In this document: one piece after another, positions 9,207 through 19,369 of the stretch
How the letters are laid out: every line of letters begins with the position of its first letter
Numbering within the stretch: position 1 is the first letter of the stretch
Source of the DNA: Hippopus hippopus
Lineage: Eukaryota; Mollusca; Bivalvia; Cardiida; Cardiidae
Assembly (NCBI GenBank): GCA_946811185.2
Contig: OX328105.1
Coordinates: forward strand, 35,033,394 to 35,097,393
Reading direction: 5' to 3'
Length of the DNA stretch: 64,000 nt
Position numbers and translations under genes: made by a program
The notes under the pieces: generated by a model
Seen by the model: the letters and a program-made list of their open reading frames with translations, nothing else
The model's database searches: none
What the model was told of the DNA's origin: nothing

Positions 9207-9408
9207 AGTCTAACTTTTAGACTTTTAGACTCCAAAATTGATAGCATTTGAAAACGACAAGTTGAATATTCATTTCAAGGGATTTATCTTTCACAGGGTT
9301 GAAAACATTGTTGGAAAAGGAGAAAATGCTGGTTACCTCACCTTTTTCCACAATCTTTTGAAAAACCTTCTTCCTCGGGGTCGTGAAATCTTTTAATTGT
9401 TTGGCAGA
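9207..9408. repeat. palD element, diverged
   Basis: Has GTTGAAAACATTGTTGGAAA, AGGAGAAAATGCTGGTTACC and TTTTTCCACAATCTTTTG. The right half of the central palindrome is shortened. Confidence 0.65.
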
Positions 9409-9451
9409 GAGATTACACATTCAGCAGTTTATTTTTTTATTCTCGAATTTA

Positions 9452-9605
9452 ACGACCCTGATGGAGAAGTCATTAGAATGCATTGTGGAAAAAGGAGAAA
9501 CTGCTGGTGCTACCTTTTTTAAAAATCCTTTTCCTAAAATGTTCTCAACCTTAAAAAAAAAAAACATTCTATAATTGTTACCATATTTCATTTGTCGTTT
9601 TCAAT
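9452..9605. repeat. palD fragment
   Basis: ACGACCCTGATGGAGAAG and GGAGAAACTGCTGGTG identify it. The centre and right arm are replaced by AT-rich sequence. Confidence 0.5.
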
Positions 9606-9919
9606 TCCTTTAATTTGAAGAAATCTACAATCTTGTTGTCTCGGTTAGAATTTAAGATATTTCTTTTTTTATTAAACTTTATTAGCCACGTATATTGGAT
9701 AGGGGAGGTCGTGGCCATCCTCCCTCTATCCTTACAATTTTCATCAATCATCTTGTTTTATCTTATCTTGCTAACTAAAAGTCTAAAACAGTCTATATAT
9801 TTCTATATATACAGTCAGGTATTTCTTTGTATTGCATTGGACTCTCAGAAATCAAGATAAATTTAGATTTCAGGCCTGAACCAAAACAATCTTCTAAAAA
9901 ATGTTATTTCGCCTGTCTA

Positions 9920-10205
9920 TTGTACAGAAGTTCGCGAGTTCGATCTCTGACCAAGTCATTCAGTGAAATGATACTAGTAGCACCAAGGGACGGGGAGCAC
10001 AGCAATGCAAGTGGAATTTCAATGTTAGGTTTATGTAACCGTTTAATTGATACGAACGTAACTGTATAGATAGTAAAATGTTACAATCACAAAGCTGACT
10101 CTTTTCTTAGAAAGAAACATCGAGGTCAAAGAGCAAAATAATTTTGGTGGCACCAGGGGTCACAGAGACAGCAATACAACTGGAGAGCCAATGTTAGGTT
10201 TGTGC
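9920..10205 (+). mobile_element. SINE-like fragments with B-box-like motif
   Basis: GCGAGTTCGATCTCTGACC resembles a tRNA B box. The following GTAGCACCAAGGGACGGGGA ... CAATGTTAGGTTT is partly repeated at 10147-10201 (GTGGCACCAGGGGTCAC ... CAATGTTAGGTTT). It fits a third, degraded SINE type or an internal duplication. No A box seen. Confidence 0.35.
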
Positions 10206-10248
10206 TGTCATCTTTGGGAATTTCCAGTCCATCATATTGTCAAAATCA

Positions 10249-10475
10249 TATAGCTGCAAATAGTATCGACTCAGGTCAGCCTGTGCAGTCCGCGCAGGCT
10301 GACTTGGGTCAAAACTTTTTGCTATTGTTCAATTTTCTGTATGTCAAAGGACCAGTCTACCTTATGGTTCAGTCGGTTCTCAGATGAAATTGATTTTATG
10401 GATCCATAATAATGTGACCAGTTGCTTGGTATCATACATCACGGAGATGTATTAAACCCCATTCTGCAAGAACAT
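10249..10475 (+). repeat. palB element, ends decayed
   Basis: The core GTGCAGTCCGCGCAGGCTGA, the TCAAAGGACCAGTCTACC block and TTTATGGATCCATAATAATG are clear. Both terminal motifs are largely lost. Confidence 0.7.
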
Positions 10476-10540
10476 GACTTTTATCTAATAATGCTAAAAA
10501 CGTGAAATCAATCCGAGACCACGTCATCTGATGGTAATTT

Positions 10541-10750
10541 TAACCCATACGCTGCTTAGCGCGACTCACTGACCTTTTGCAGACAGTGTAGATCAAGATC
10601 AGACTGCACAGAACGTGCAGTCTGATCTTGGATCTACACTGTCTGATAAAGAGATATTATTTCAGAAAACAAAACTTTGAAATAGCAGTATTTGGGTTTT
10701 TACTATCGAATTGAAATTTTTTTTTTAGTTTTTTAGCAGGATAAAGGCTA
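10541..10750 (+). repeat. palE element
   Basis: Starts AACCCATACGCTGCTTAGCG and contains a near-perfect hairpin GATCAAGATCAGACTGCACA facing GTGCAGTCTGATCTTGGATC. The right arm includes GTATTTGGGTTTTTACTATC and ends TTTTTAGCAGGATAAAGG. Whole unit is non-coding. Confidence 0.8.
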
Positions 10751-10754
10751 GGTT

Positions 10755-11070
10755 CAAAGAGCCTGTTCGGTCATCTTCTACTGTGTAGGACTTGAAACTC
10801 AAGGGTAGGTAGTTCCATCCTCAGTTCAGCCAAATTCTGTCCAAGGACTGATGGTAGTCGACGGGGTTCATTTCTCTCTCACCATTGAACAGGGTTTCCA
10901 CGATGTTATGTGGGAAGGCAGCCATTTGCGTGGACAGAATGTTGCGCGAAATACCGGTAAAAGAAACAACAAGAAAGCATGGAGAGATGCATTAACCGCA
11001 GCAATGTTTGATATGATATTGACAACCATACTAAACTATCAATCAACCATAACAAATCAAAGCAAAGAGT
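10755..11070 (+). mobile_element. SINE1, old copy
   Basis: Follows the body order (TGTCCAAGGACTGATGGTAG, TTCATTTCTCTCTCACC, ATGTGGGAAGGCAGCC, GAAATACCGGTAAAAGAAAC, AAGCATGGAGAGATGCA) to a CAACCATAACAAATCAAAG tail. The tRNA head is barely recognisable. Confidence 0.7.
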
Positions 11071-11309
11071 GTTCCAAGAAATGAAATTGTTTTAGAATAC
11101 AAGTAACCAACGACATATAAGGCAATAAGGATGATACTTTCCATTTAGTTCATGAAAAATAGTAGAGCAAATGTCCGACTATAATATATAATACAATCTC
11201 TTCCCAACCCACTTTCCATCGTTTAAATTGCATAGTTAGATGGAAAAAAATGAGATCAGAGCAACGCGTTTACTGGAAAAAAAAGTGTCCTTTTTTTTCA
11301 AAATTTCCT

Positions 11310-11383
11310 AAATAAATGAATAAATAAATAAATAAATAAATAAATAAATTAATTAATTAATTAATTAATAATAATAATAATAA
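11310..11383 (+). repeat. AAAT/AATT/AAT microsatellite
   Basis: (AAAT)n changes into (AATT)n and then (AAT)n, a compound microsatellite. Confidence 0.9.
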
Positions 11384-11499
11384 TTCGAAGATTTTTTTTA
11401 ATAGAACTATTACATGGCGGTGAATATGATCAAGAACAGATTACGTGACTTTTTTTCTTTAAAACTCTGTACCTGATGGCAAAAGTTTACTTTTCAAAT

Positions 11500-11690
11500 C
11501 TGAAGGGGTTTTGCAGACGACAAATTAGATGTCCGTAAAATGATTGCCAATTTGTATTTGAAGGTTAGAAAATATTGTGGAAAAAGAGAAAATACTGGCT
11601 ACCAGCATTTTCTCCTTTTCTCACAATGTTTTCAAACTGAGTGTATTTCCTCAAGGTCGTTGAATAGCGGATTGTCTGGTAAAAGGTTAA
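11500..11690. repeat. palD element
   Basis: GCAGACGACAAATTAGATG, AAAATATTGTGGAAAAAGAG, AATACTGGCTACCAGCATTT and TCTGGTAAAAGGTTAAA in family order; left terminus incomplete. Confidence 0.7.
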
Positions 11691-11925
11691 AACATCGACT
11701 AAATCTTTGAAATTCAGCTGCCCTTAAAAAATATATATATCAAAAGGAGGAAGAGATCGCCTCTTCCATCGAAAAGGCAAAGATATATTCAAAAAGGTAC
11801 AAGAGTTTGCGAAAAGCTCATTTAAAAAAAAAAATCAACAGAGTTACATATTAAAAGAAAACGCAAGATATGGTAGGGATTTTTTTTTTTTAATAAAACC
11901 TGCTTCATAAAAAAAAAACTGTCGA

Positions 11926-12310
11926 GATATATAGGATCTGACATGAGTTCGTGCTTGAGATAAAATTTTATTAAACGAGTCTAGGGAAAATATTATTAAG
12001 CGAGCCCTTGGCGAGCTTAATAACATTTTTTCTTGACGGGTTTAATAAAAAAAATTATCTCAAACTCCAACGAATGTCAGATTCTTTTTATCACATAACA
12101 ATATTTCACATATTACAGATCAGAAGATGCAAAACCATCTATAGATGCACTCATGATAATATCCATAAAACCCATTCGATTCTTTGAAATACGTACAAAA
12201 TGACGTCAAAAATGACGTAACACAATTGTGCTATCAAACGTGTAAAAGATTCGAAAATTCGTGATGGGTATATTACACTGAAAACAAAGGAGGCTATGTG
12301 ATAAAAAAAA
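11926..12310 (+). repeat. palI repeat copy 2
   Basis: ATAGGATCTGACATGAGTTC, AACGAGTCTAGG, TTAAGCGAGCCCTTGGCGAG and TCCAACGAATGTCAGATTC match copy 1. A later CATAACAATATTTC and CTATGTGATAAAAAAA region aligns with its distal part. Confidence 0.6.
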
Positions 12311-12566
12311 ATACCCTAAATATTATTTGAATGAAAGTAATTTAATGTCAGGAGACGAGCATAGTGAATTCGTAATCGTCACTAGTAGCGAAGCAACAAA
12401 TAAAATCTCGAAATTTCGGTGTAAAAGAATGAACTGAGTATCGATCTTTAAAAAAAAAAACGGTCAAATAACGTTTCTTTTTAAGGTCTTGCAACTGTTC
12501 TTTTTCTTTTTGACCAGGATGACGTTACGTTCATATTTCTGTATTGTGTATGACGCTGATACTAAC

Positions 12567-12890
12567 GGCCCAGTGGAGGCCAAAAGTAAAGTATAAGGCT
12601 GTTAAAATGCATTTGAATTAAATCATACCATCGAAAATTATAAAGACTACTGTTAAGATGACAATCGATTATTGTTAATTATTGCCCGTTATTGTAAGAT
12701 ATGTCCAAGTGTAAGCCGTTGGCAGAAAAAATTATTTTAAAACTTGGTAAAAAGTTACTAAATCGCTCTTGGACCGGCCGTGCAATGAAAGATTGTCATC
12801 TTCAAAATAGTTTCCATACTTTTAAATAGTATGATTTAAATTCAAATGCATTTTAACACCTACATTGTTTACTTTTGTCAGCTACTACGC
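12567..12890. repeat. palH element copy 1
   Basis: The arms are inverted: CCAAAAGTAAAG ... TTAAAATGCATTTGAATTAA at the left and TTCAAATGCATTTTAACACC ... TTTACTTTTGTCAGC at the right. Subterminal TGTTAAGATGACAATC faces GATTGTCATCTTCAAAATAG. The centre has TCCAAGTGTAAGCCGTTGGC. Non-coding. Confidence 0.75.
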
Positions 12891-13127
12891 CTTTCAGTCA
12901 AATTTATGATTCAGAGTCAAATCTTATGGTTATGTAACGAACGGATTCCCCTTTTTTGCACTTATTACTCGCTAATATAAAAATACACATTTCATTCTGT
13001 ATATCCATTACAAAGATGATTTTCAAGCTCTCTTGCATTTAATTTCTTAACTTAGTAAATGGAACGGGTAAACAAAATTTTGTCTCGTTCGAACTGAAAG
13101 CATTAATTGTGCACATGACAAATCGAA

Positions 13128-13382
13128 CGTGACTATAACGGTAGGATCTGTCTATTAGGGGCAAAATGTGGAAAAAGAAAAAGATGTTGGTCACCAGTAC
13201 TTTCTCCTACTTCCAAAGTAGTTTCAAAAACTGTATTCCCAGAATTGTTAAGAAACGGGATTGTTTGGGTATAAAACGTTGTGGGAAATGGAGAAAATGC
13301 CGTCAACAGCATTTTCATCTTTTCCCGCGATGTTTTCAAAAGCTTAAACACATAATTGTTTGGTACAGGATTGAAAAGTAAA
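13128..13382. repeat. palD element, rearranged
   Basis: Two partial palD centres (AAGATGTTGGTCACCAG and AGAAAATGCCGTCAACAGCA) lie within 130 bases, as if two copies were fused. Overlapping frames on both strands reflect this symmetry. Confidence 0.5.
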
Positions 13383-13765
13383 GTTGGCGTAATGTGATTA
13401 TGAACAGGTCAAGTTATCAATACAAAGATTAAAAATAGAAAACACCTGAAACTCCGGTAAGCGTCACAATGACAAATCCACATGTTTATCCTATATCAAA
13501 TACATAAAATTGTTTTTCTTCGGAAAATAGTGCGGTGGCATCAGCAGCTGCATCAGCTCGCATTGACAAACGGAACTGCTGCTACATTACTTCTTCCAAA
13601 ATGCATCTCAATGGCAGCCATACTTCGAATTCAACCATTAATCTAAATCGTGAGATAATAACCGTTATACCGCTACGATTAAACTCAACAAACATTTTTC
13701 AATCTAAAAATAAAACCAAATTAAGTGCAATTTCAAAGTTATTCTTGTCCAAAATGTCTCTTCAA

Positions 13766-14012
13766 AGCAGACAGTGTAGATTAAAGATCGGACTGGCCGT
13801 TTTAAGATAACGGAATTTTAACTATATACGGTACCACACTATTTGATTCTCTTCATTAACTCTTCAGCTGCTCTTCGCTACCCAAACTCTTTTAGTGGAT
13901 AGCAGGGATCTTATATACAGGGCTGTGTATATAAGATCCCTGGTGGATAGTGAAGATTAATATCAGAAAACGCAGAACATGCAGTCTGATATCAGATATA
14001 CACTGGCCGATA
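13766..14012. repeat. palE fragments around a small hairpin
   Basis: A half core (GCAGACAGTGTAGATTAAAG) at 13766 and a decayed full core (AATATCAGAAAACGCAGAAC / TGCAGTCTGATATCAG) near 13950. Between them, GGGATCTTATATACAG at 13909 is answered by its complement GTATATAAGATCCC, a 16-base stem with a tight loop. Confidence 0.5.
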
Positions 14013-14096
14013 TGGAGAATTCGGCGAACTAAACAGTTTTGGTTCTTGGTATTAGCTTTTTTTTGTTTTTAGAAATTTCATAATTAATCCAGCAGT

Positions 14097-14321
14097 ATAT
14101 CCCCTTACCACACAGTCTAGAGTTTTACCGACTCAAAAAGAAGGGACTTTTGAAAACATTTTGGTAAAAGGAGAAAATGCTGGTAACCAGCATTTTCTCC
14201 TTTTCCCACAATGTTTTCTAACTTTTTGTAAACAATTTTTGTAATTCATATAAAATTTATATTGTTGTCAAATGCTTTCAATGTGGACCAGTTGCAAATT
14301 TTGTTGTTTTGTAAAGAGTAA
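14097..14321. repeat. palD element (first of a pair)
   Basis: Perfect centre AGGAGAAAATGCTGGTAACC with its mirror, CATTTTGGTAAAAGG / CCTTTTCCCACAATG flanks, and ends CCCCTTACCACACAG and TTGTTTTGTAAAGAGTAAA. Confidence 0.8.
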
Positions 14322-14548
14322 ATCTTTTACCAAACAACCCGTGTTTAAACGACACTGGGGAAGAAGGTTTTTTGAAACATTGTGGGAAAATGAGCGAAAT
14401 TCAGGTAAACTAGAGTTTTCTCCTTTTTCTCAAAATATTTTCTACCTTTTTAAGGACAAATTCCGTCATTTTAGGCAATATTTATTTGTCGTCTGCAAAC
14501 GCTTCGGATTTGGACAAGTCTATACTGATGTCGTTTGGTAGAGAGTTA
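14322..14548. repeat. palD element (second of a pair)
   Basis: Starts TCTTTTACCAAACAACCCG directly where the previous copy ends and finishes TCGTTTGGTAGAGAGTTAA. The centre is decayed (GAGCGAAATTCAGGTAAAC). Confidence 0.75.
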
Positions 14549-14727
14549 AAGTTAATATTTATAAAGCTCATTATCATCATTACCATATGCAAATATTGTC
14601 GCCACCGAAATTTTTGTGCAAACTTCGTTTTTGGCATTTGTCTGGCAAAGTGCATAATATTCAAAATGAACTTGCTGTCCGAAAAGTGCGTACAGTGCGC
14701 TGATAAAATTCACATCCACATTTTTGC

Positions 14728-15033
14728 ATGCACTTGCTAGCAGGTTGTTTTGATGTACTGACATACAACGTGACGGTGCATAATGAAAACGATGAAATTT
14801 CACAGCCAATATGGGTAGACCAAACAACGATTGGCAAAAAATCATCCCGAACATTCCCAGACAGTCATGTGATCATTCCGGCTAATTTGCATAATATATT
14901 CTGTTCAATTGCTTCCCTTGGAAATATTTCTGTAAGTCAAATGATTACATTTCACCGTAATATTTTCCATTACGCTAGAAATCTCGATTTATATGAACAG
15001 ATCGGCTTGAACAGTCACCGTCTTGCAATATAG
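14728..15033 (+). CDS. Unassigned 101-codon open frame
   Basis: The frame opens after a TTGCTAGCAG that could serve as a splice acceptor. It predicts a soluble polypeptide with VTVHNENDEISQPIWVDQTT and several Asn-based glycosylation motifs (NVT, NIS) but no domain I recognise. It lies outside all repeat families listed here. An overlapping 100-codon frame runs on the opposite strand, so chance is the default explanation. It could be a lone exon. Confidence 0.15.
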   Translation: MHLLAGCFDVLTYNVTVHNENDEISQPIWVDQTTIGKKSSRTFPDSHVIIPANLHNIFCSIASLGNISVSQMITFHRNIFHYARNLDLYEQIGLNSHRLAI

Positions 15034-15167
15034 TTTAGCAGCAATTCTATATGTTCATCTGAGCGTTCAGAACTCTTCGTGCATTATTATCAAAACGTTA
15101 ATAAAAATATGATAGACATCTCAGTGCTTTAAAGATAAATCTTTGTGTGTGTCTTTTTTTTTTAAAA

Positions 15168-15375
15168 TCCTTAACCCCTAGGCTGTTAAACGCGACTCAC
15201 TTACCTTTTGCGGACAGCGTAGATCAAGATAAGACTGCACAGAACGTCCAGTCTGATCTTGGATCTACAGTGTCCGATAAAGAGATATCTTTCCTCCAAA
15301 AATACCTTTCAAACAGCAATATTTTGGTTTTTACCATCGGCTTGAAAATTTCAATTCTTTTTTCTAGCAGGTTAA
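15168..15375 (+). repeat. palE element
   Basis: Begins TTAACCCCTAGGCTGTTAAA. The hairpin GATCAAGATAAGACTGCACAG faces CAGTCTGATCTTGGATCTAC; the right arm is complete to TTTTCTAGCAGGTTAA, where a palD copy begins. Confidence 0.8.
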
Positions 15376-15601
15376 CTCTTTACCAAACGGCAAGATTTTA
15401 GACCAGTCCAAATCGAAAGATTTTGCAGATGACAAAATTAATGTGCGTCAAATATTGAAATTTGTATTGGGAAGAGTAGAAAACATTGTGAGAAAAGGAG
15501 AAAATGCTGGTTACCAGCATTTTCTCCTTTTCTCACAATGTTTTCAAAAGGCTTCGTTTTCAGAGCCGTGAAAACCAGGGATTGTTTTGGAAAGGGTTAA
15601 G
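15371..15601. repeat. palD element
   Basis: Complete: TTAACTCTTTACCAAACGGC at the left, perfect centre around GCTGGTTACCAGC with arms GAAAACATTGTGAGAAAAGG and complement, GGAAAGGGTTAA at the right. Confidence 0.85.
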
Positions 15602-15644
15602 GGTTTATATAAGGAAACCGAGTTTTAAGAAACCATCCTGAAAA

Positions 15645-15822
15645 GAAAGTCTTTGAAAACATTGTTCGAAAAGGAGAAAATGCTGGTAGCGAACATTTTC
15701 TCCCGATGATTTGCCACAATGTTTTCTATTAATTTTGTTCTTGGACAAACACAGCCATGTGAGGCACATGTAACTTGTCGTCTGCGCATGCTTGGACTGT
15801 GACAAGTTCAACGTTTTTGTCT
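15645..15822. repeat. palD element, 5' end missing
   Basis: Starts within the arm (TTTGAAAACATTGTTCGAAA). The centre is asymmetrical and the right side carries TTGTCGTCTGCGCATGCTTG. Confidence 0.65.
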
Positions 15823-15825
15823 CGC

Positions 15826-16133
15826 CCGGCAGCTCAATCCGTAAAGAAGAAGTCTTGAAACCGATAGGTCGCTGGTTTGATTCCCCTGCTCGGGAAATAT
15901 TCTTTCCGATGGTTAATGATAGCATTTGCAACAGGACTCATTCTTCTCTCCCTGCTGATTATTGTTTCGACGATGGTAATTCGGGAAAGCGGCAAGTGGC
16001 TTGGGAAGAATATTGAGCTAAGTACTGGTAAAAGAAAAACATAGAAAGCATGGATAGATGCACTTACCTCCGGGATATAATAGAAATAATGATGAAAACA
16101 GCGTTGAGCACCATTCGAACAATACAAATAAAA
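15826..16133 (+). mobile_element. SINE1, near full length
   Basis: Head CCCGGCAGCTCAATCCGTAA with B box GCTGGTTTGATTCCCC. The body includes ATTCTTTCCGATGGTTAATG, TTGTTTCGACGATGG, GGCTTGGGAAGAATATTGAG and AAGCATGGATAGATGCAC, with a CAATACAAATAAA tail. Confidence 0.8.
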
Positions 16134-16149
16134 TTTTTTCGCATCCCTG

Positions 16150-16232
16150 AACAATGTAAAGACAATGTTAATGTGGTAAAACAGCATGGGAAAGAACGTT
16201 GTGCGACGAACTGGCAAATGGAACTATAGAAA
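16150..16232 (+). mobile_element. SINE1 tail fragment
   Basis: CAGCATGGGAAAGAACGTTG, TGCGACGAACTGGCAAATGG and ACTATAGAAAAG resemble the 3' third of SINE1. Degraded. Confidence 0.35.
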
Positions 16233-16238
16233 AGTCAA

Positions 16239-16460
16239 TATAAGCCATGTTCTGTGCGCAGTCCGCGCAGGCTGACATGGGTCGAAACTTTTTGCTATAA
16301 GTAAATTTTCTGCATGTCAAAGGACTAGATTTACCTCAAGATTTCGTCGGATATTAGGCAAAAAAGGATTTTACAGAACCATAGTTATATGATGAATTGC
16401 TTGGTATAATTCATCGCGGAGATGCATTAAACCCTCTTTTGCAAGAGCGCCGCTCATGTT
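16239..16460 (+). repeat. palB element with internal deletion
   Basis: The left end AAGCCATGTTCTGTG jumps straight to CGCAGTCCGCGCAGGCTGAC, so the first hairpin arm is gone. The rest is in order to AGAGCGCCGCTCATG. Confidence 0.75.
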
Positions 16461-16494
16461 ATTAAATGCACTTGCCACCGTTATATAACTGAAA

Positions 16495-16995
16495 TAAATA
16501 GAGGATATTTGTTTTTTACGGTGAAAGATCGAAATTTATTTCATCGAGTGAACTTCATCGGTAATATTTTTACGAGTGGCGCAGCCACGAGTGAAAATAT
16601 TACAGATGATGTTCACGAGATGAAATAAATTTCGATCTATCACCGAAAAAAAACCAAATATTCTTATTTCATGCTTTTAACCCTTTCTGGGGGGAACTTA
16701 ATCAAAATCCAGTACAGTTCTTTTCGGTTATTCCCCGTGGCGTACCCCCTCCGCATAGCAACGAATTACAATATTACGTCAAGCGCGAGAAATGTAAGGT
16801 AAATTACGTCATATTTCCATCTGGTTGTGAGGCACGCGGATTTTACCTAGGTAACTAGTGCGCGGGAACAACTGTTTCCGCCTTCAATTGAAGAGTTAGA
16901 ATATAAAAATCGGTATTTTAACTGGTCGTAACCATGAAATATCAAAAAATATTTCACCGATATTTCTCGATAACCTACCGGAAAGCATGAAATAA
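16495..16995. repeat. Foldback-containing repeat
   Basis: The first 180 bases are an inverted repeat. GGTGAAAGATCGAAATTTAT and ATTTCATCGAGTGAACTTCA face their complements at 16600-16645 across an ACGAGTGGCGCAGCCACGAG turn. TTATTTCATGCTTTT at 16671 is answered by AAAGCATGAAATAA near 16983, which may mark the outer end. Non-coding. Confidence 0.6.
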
Positions 16996-17024
16996 TGTTA
17001 AATATACAGCATCAACTATTCACC

Positions 17025-17246
17025 GAACGACAAAACCTTATCATTGGCCATTTTGTAAACAGGCGACAAATCAGAATGTGGCTCAACTGAAAGGGTTTGC
17101 CTGAGAAAGGATAGAAAACATTGTAGAAAAAGGGAGAAATATTGGTAACCTTGAAACATGATTTTTTTTCTTCTTTTTCCGACAATATTTTCAAAAGTTT
17201 TTCTTGTCAGGGGCTTTAATACCCGGTATAGTTTGGTAAAAGGTTG
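17025..17246. repeat. palD element, diverged
   Basis: AACGACAAAACCTTATC, GGATAGAAAACATTGTAGAA, AAATATTGGTAACC and TTTTTCCGACAATATTTTC. The right half centre carries a T-rich expansion. Confidence 0.65.
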
Positions 17247-17315
17247 AGCATCATTCAATCAATCAAACCAAAATTTTACTCTCTGGTAAGGACTGAGGAA
17301 TTTCTTCCTTCGGAG

Positions 17316-17570
17316 CCCGACCGGGTAGCTCAGCGGTTAGCGTATCTGACTCGTGACCTGGTGGTTGCAGGTTTGATACCCGGTTGCTTAAACTTTCTTT
17401 CGGTAATTTATCGCCTTTCACCTCTGACGCGTGTGAGGAAAGTAGATAGCGGGTTAGAAAGAACTTTGTGTCAGTACTGGTGTGAGAAAGCCAAGTACAT
17501 GCATAGGTGCACTGACCACCATGATATGACCTAATCTGTTAAAACGGCTTTAAAGTCCAATACAAACAAA
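17316..17570 (+). mobile_element. SINE2, full length
   Basis: Intact tRNA-like promoter: A box TAGCTCAGCGGTTAGCG and B box GGTTTGATACC (within 17361-17383). The body is collinear with the copy at 5758 (CTTTCTTTCGGTAATTTATC, GAAAGAACTTTGTGTCAG, CCACCATGATATGACC) and the tail is CAATACAAACAAA. No clean flanking duplication found. Confidence 0.8.
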
Positions 17571-17704
17571 CTTCTTCGCACGTACTTTTTTTCTTTTTGC
17601 ATGTGTGCCCGTATCTTGCAGCAAGCCACTTTTAAAACCATTGTGGCTAAGGAACAAGGTTTCAGTTTCAGTTTTGGACGCAAAGTTCATTACCCTATTA
17701 CCAA

Positions 17705-17968
17705 ATGGCCTGCAACCCGCGAAAAGGGACATTCGGACATTTGCGTAAAGTGTCGTCACGGATCAGCCTGCGCAGTCCGCGCAGGCTAATCCGAGACGAC
17801 ACTTTCCGTTCTAATGTGATTTTCTGTTTCGCGCAAGTCTACTGTAGGACAAAATCTAATGTACTCGTAATGTGCCGCTCGGATTAGCCTGCACGGACTG
17901 CGCAGGCTGATCCGATACGACACTTCACGTAAATTTCCGAATGCCCCATTTTTCTTGTTGCATGCCAA
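17705..17968. repeat. palA element
   Basis: Both hairpins present (GATCAGCCTGCGCAGTCCGC and GATTAGCCTGCACGGACTGC). The right terminus is decayed to TTCTTGTTGCATGCC. AAAT flanks both sides and may be a short target duplication. Confidence 0.85.
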
Positions 17969-17979
17969 ATAATCCTGTG

Positions 17980-18036
17980 TTTTAACGACCCTATTGAAAA
18001 CACTGTGGAAAGAGGAGACATTGCTCATTACCAGCA
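17980..18036. repeat. palD fragment
   Basis: ACGACCCTATTGAAAACACT and GAGGAGACATTGCTCATTAC, then broken by the CAG/CAC tract. Confidence 0.4.
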
Positions 18037-18139
18037 CCACCACCAACAACAGCAGCAGCAGCAGCAGCGGCAGCAGCAGCAAAAACAGCTATAACATCAA
18101 GAATAGCAGCAGCAGCCGCAACATCAATAGCAACAACCT
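18031..18139 (+). repeat. CAG/CAA/CAC trinucleotide tract
   Basis: Interrupted (CAG)n with CAC and CAA units. The poly-Ser and poly-Leu frames it creates are not genes. Confidence 0.85.
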
Positions 18140-18237
18140 TGGACCAGAAATTCATGAAAATGTGCCTTCCCCCGTCTTGTGCTTTTTATTTGTGCAGACA
18201 AAAGTAAAGACACTGCGGATTGAAATAAATGCATTTT

Positions 18238-18500
18238 ACACGAGTCATGGTCTGTGAAAAGAGGCTTAATGTATTTGCAAAAAGACCCAGGTCTGCCTTC
18301 GTAGTCTGCGCAGGCTGGCCTGAATCGAAATATTTTGCTATTGGTCAGTTTTCTGCTTGCTAACGGACAGTCTGACTCATGGTTCAGTCGTTTGTTGAAC
18401 AATATAGATTTTCTGGATCCATAATCATGTGTGGCTTGCTTTGTATCATGCATCACGGAGATGTATTAAGCTCATTTTTGCAAGAGAATGGCTCACATGT
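18238..18500 (+). repeat. palB element, diverged
   Basis: ACGAGTCATGGTCTGTGAAA to AGAATGGCTCACATGT. The core is mutated (CTTCGTAGTCTGCGCAGGCT); the GGATCCATAATCATGTG block is intact. Confidence 0.75.
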
Positions 18501-18654
18501 AGACAGCAATTCACACTGATAACAAATAAGCTAGAAAATATCCACAAACTGGCTTTATAGATTTACTTTTCATCTGGAAATATTATACATTTTGTTGACG
18601 GCAATGCGGTTGAACTTCCGGCAGCAGACTGTTACAACAGCAATCTAGAGCCTT

Positions 18655-19108
18655 GCTAAACCCTTTACCAGACAACCTCATTTTCAAAAGATTCCGGCAT
18701 GCTTCTTACTAAACTGAGTACGAAAGAAATTTGCGTACGCAGTTTAGGAAAGCAAGCGTTCACTAAACTGAGTAATTTTACGATTTGAATAAATAGTTGC
18801 ATAACTTTGCGTTAGCTAATACCTTTAGGTAAAGCAAGGATCGTATGTATGTATATAAAACCCCAAATGGTTTGTGTAAATCTACGAAGCTTATTGAAAC
18901 GGATTGAACTTGAAGCCTTTAGAAGACATCTTGGGAAATGGAGACAAACGTCGGTAACAACATGATTATTCTCCATTTCTCAGAATGAATTTTAGCCTAC
19001 CTCAGAGTTTAAATCCATTTGTGCTAATTTTGCAGTTGTCATCTGCAGAGCAGCCTTGAACTTTTGAGAATCTAAAATTTCTTGTTTGGAAAACAGTTAA
19101 AATCATTT
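18655..19108. repeat. palD relics
   Basis: AACCCTTTACCAGACAACC at 18659 and, from about 18895, AGAAGACATCTTGGGAAATG, CGTCGGTAACAAC, TTTCTCAGAATG and TTGTCATCTGCAGAGCAG. Likely one copy opened by unrelated sequence, or two remnants. Confidence 0.4.
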
Positions 19109-19369
19109 AAACACTTATCACGTGGGCATCAATGACAAAAGAAGTCTCAAATTGAACTTAAAGATTATCTAAGTGTCCCTACAGGACTGATTTTCATCTT
19201 GGAAATACATCTTGTTGACGGCAATGCTGTCTGCACTTCCGGTTTCAAACTGTTTCAATACCAAGCTAGAGCCTTGCTTAAGATAATAAAAACAATATTT
19301 ATAGCCTGTTGTACCACCATTACAAACAAGGCGTTCTCACTCCCTCCGGAAAAAATCTAGCAGGCTTAA

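Noticed and set aside
16495..16680. Bacterial-type terminator or riboswitch
   Set aside because: Hairpin without T-tract, in a eukaryotic repeat context.
17326..17383. tRNA gene at the SINE2 head
   Set aside because: A and B boxes are good but no acceptor stem pairs around them and the transcript would continue into the SINE body. It is a SINE promoter.
17994..18257. Poly-Ser protein
   Set aside because: Comes from the CAG/CAA tract next to a palD fragment, with no start context or homology.
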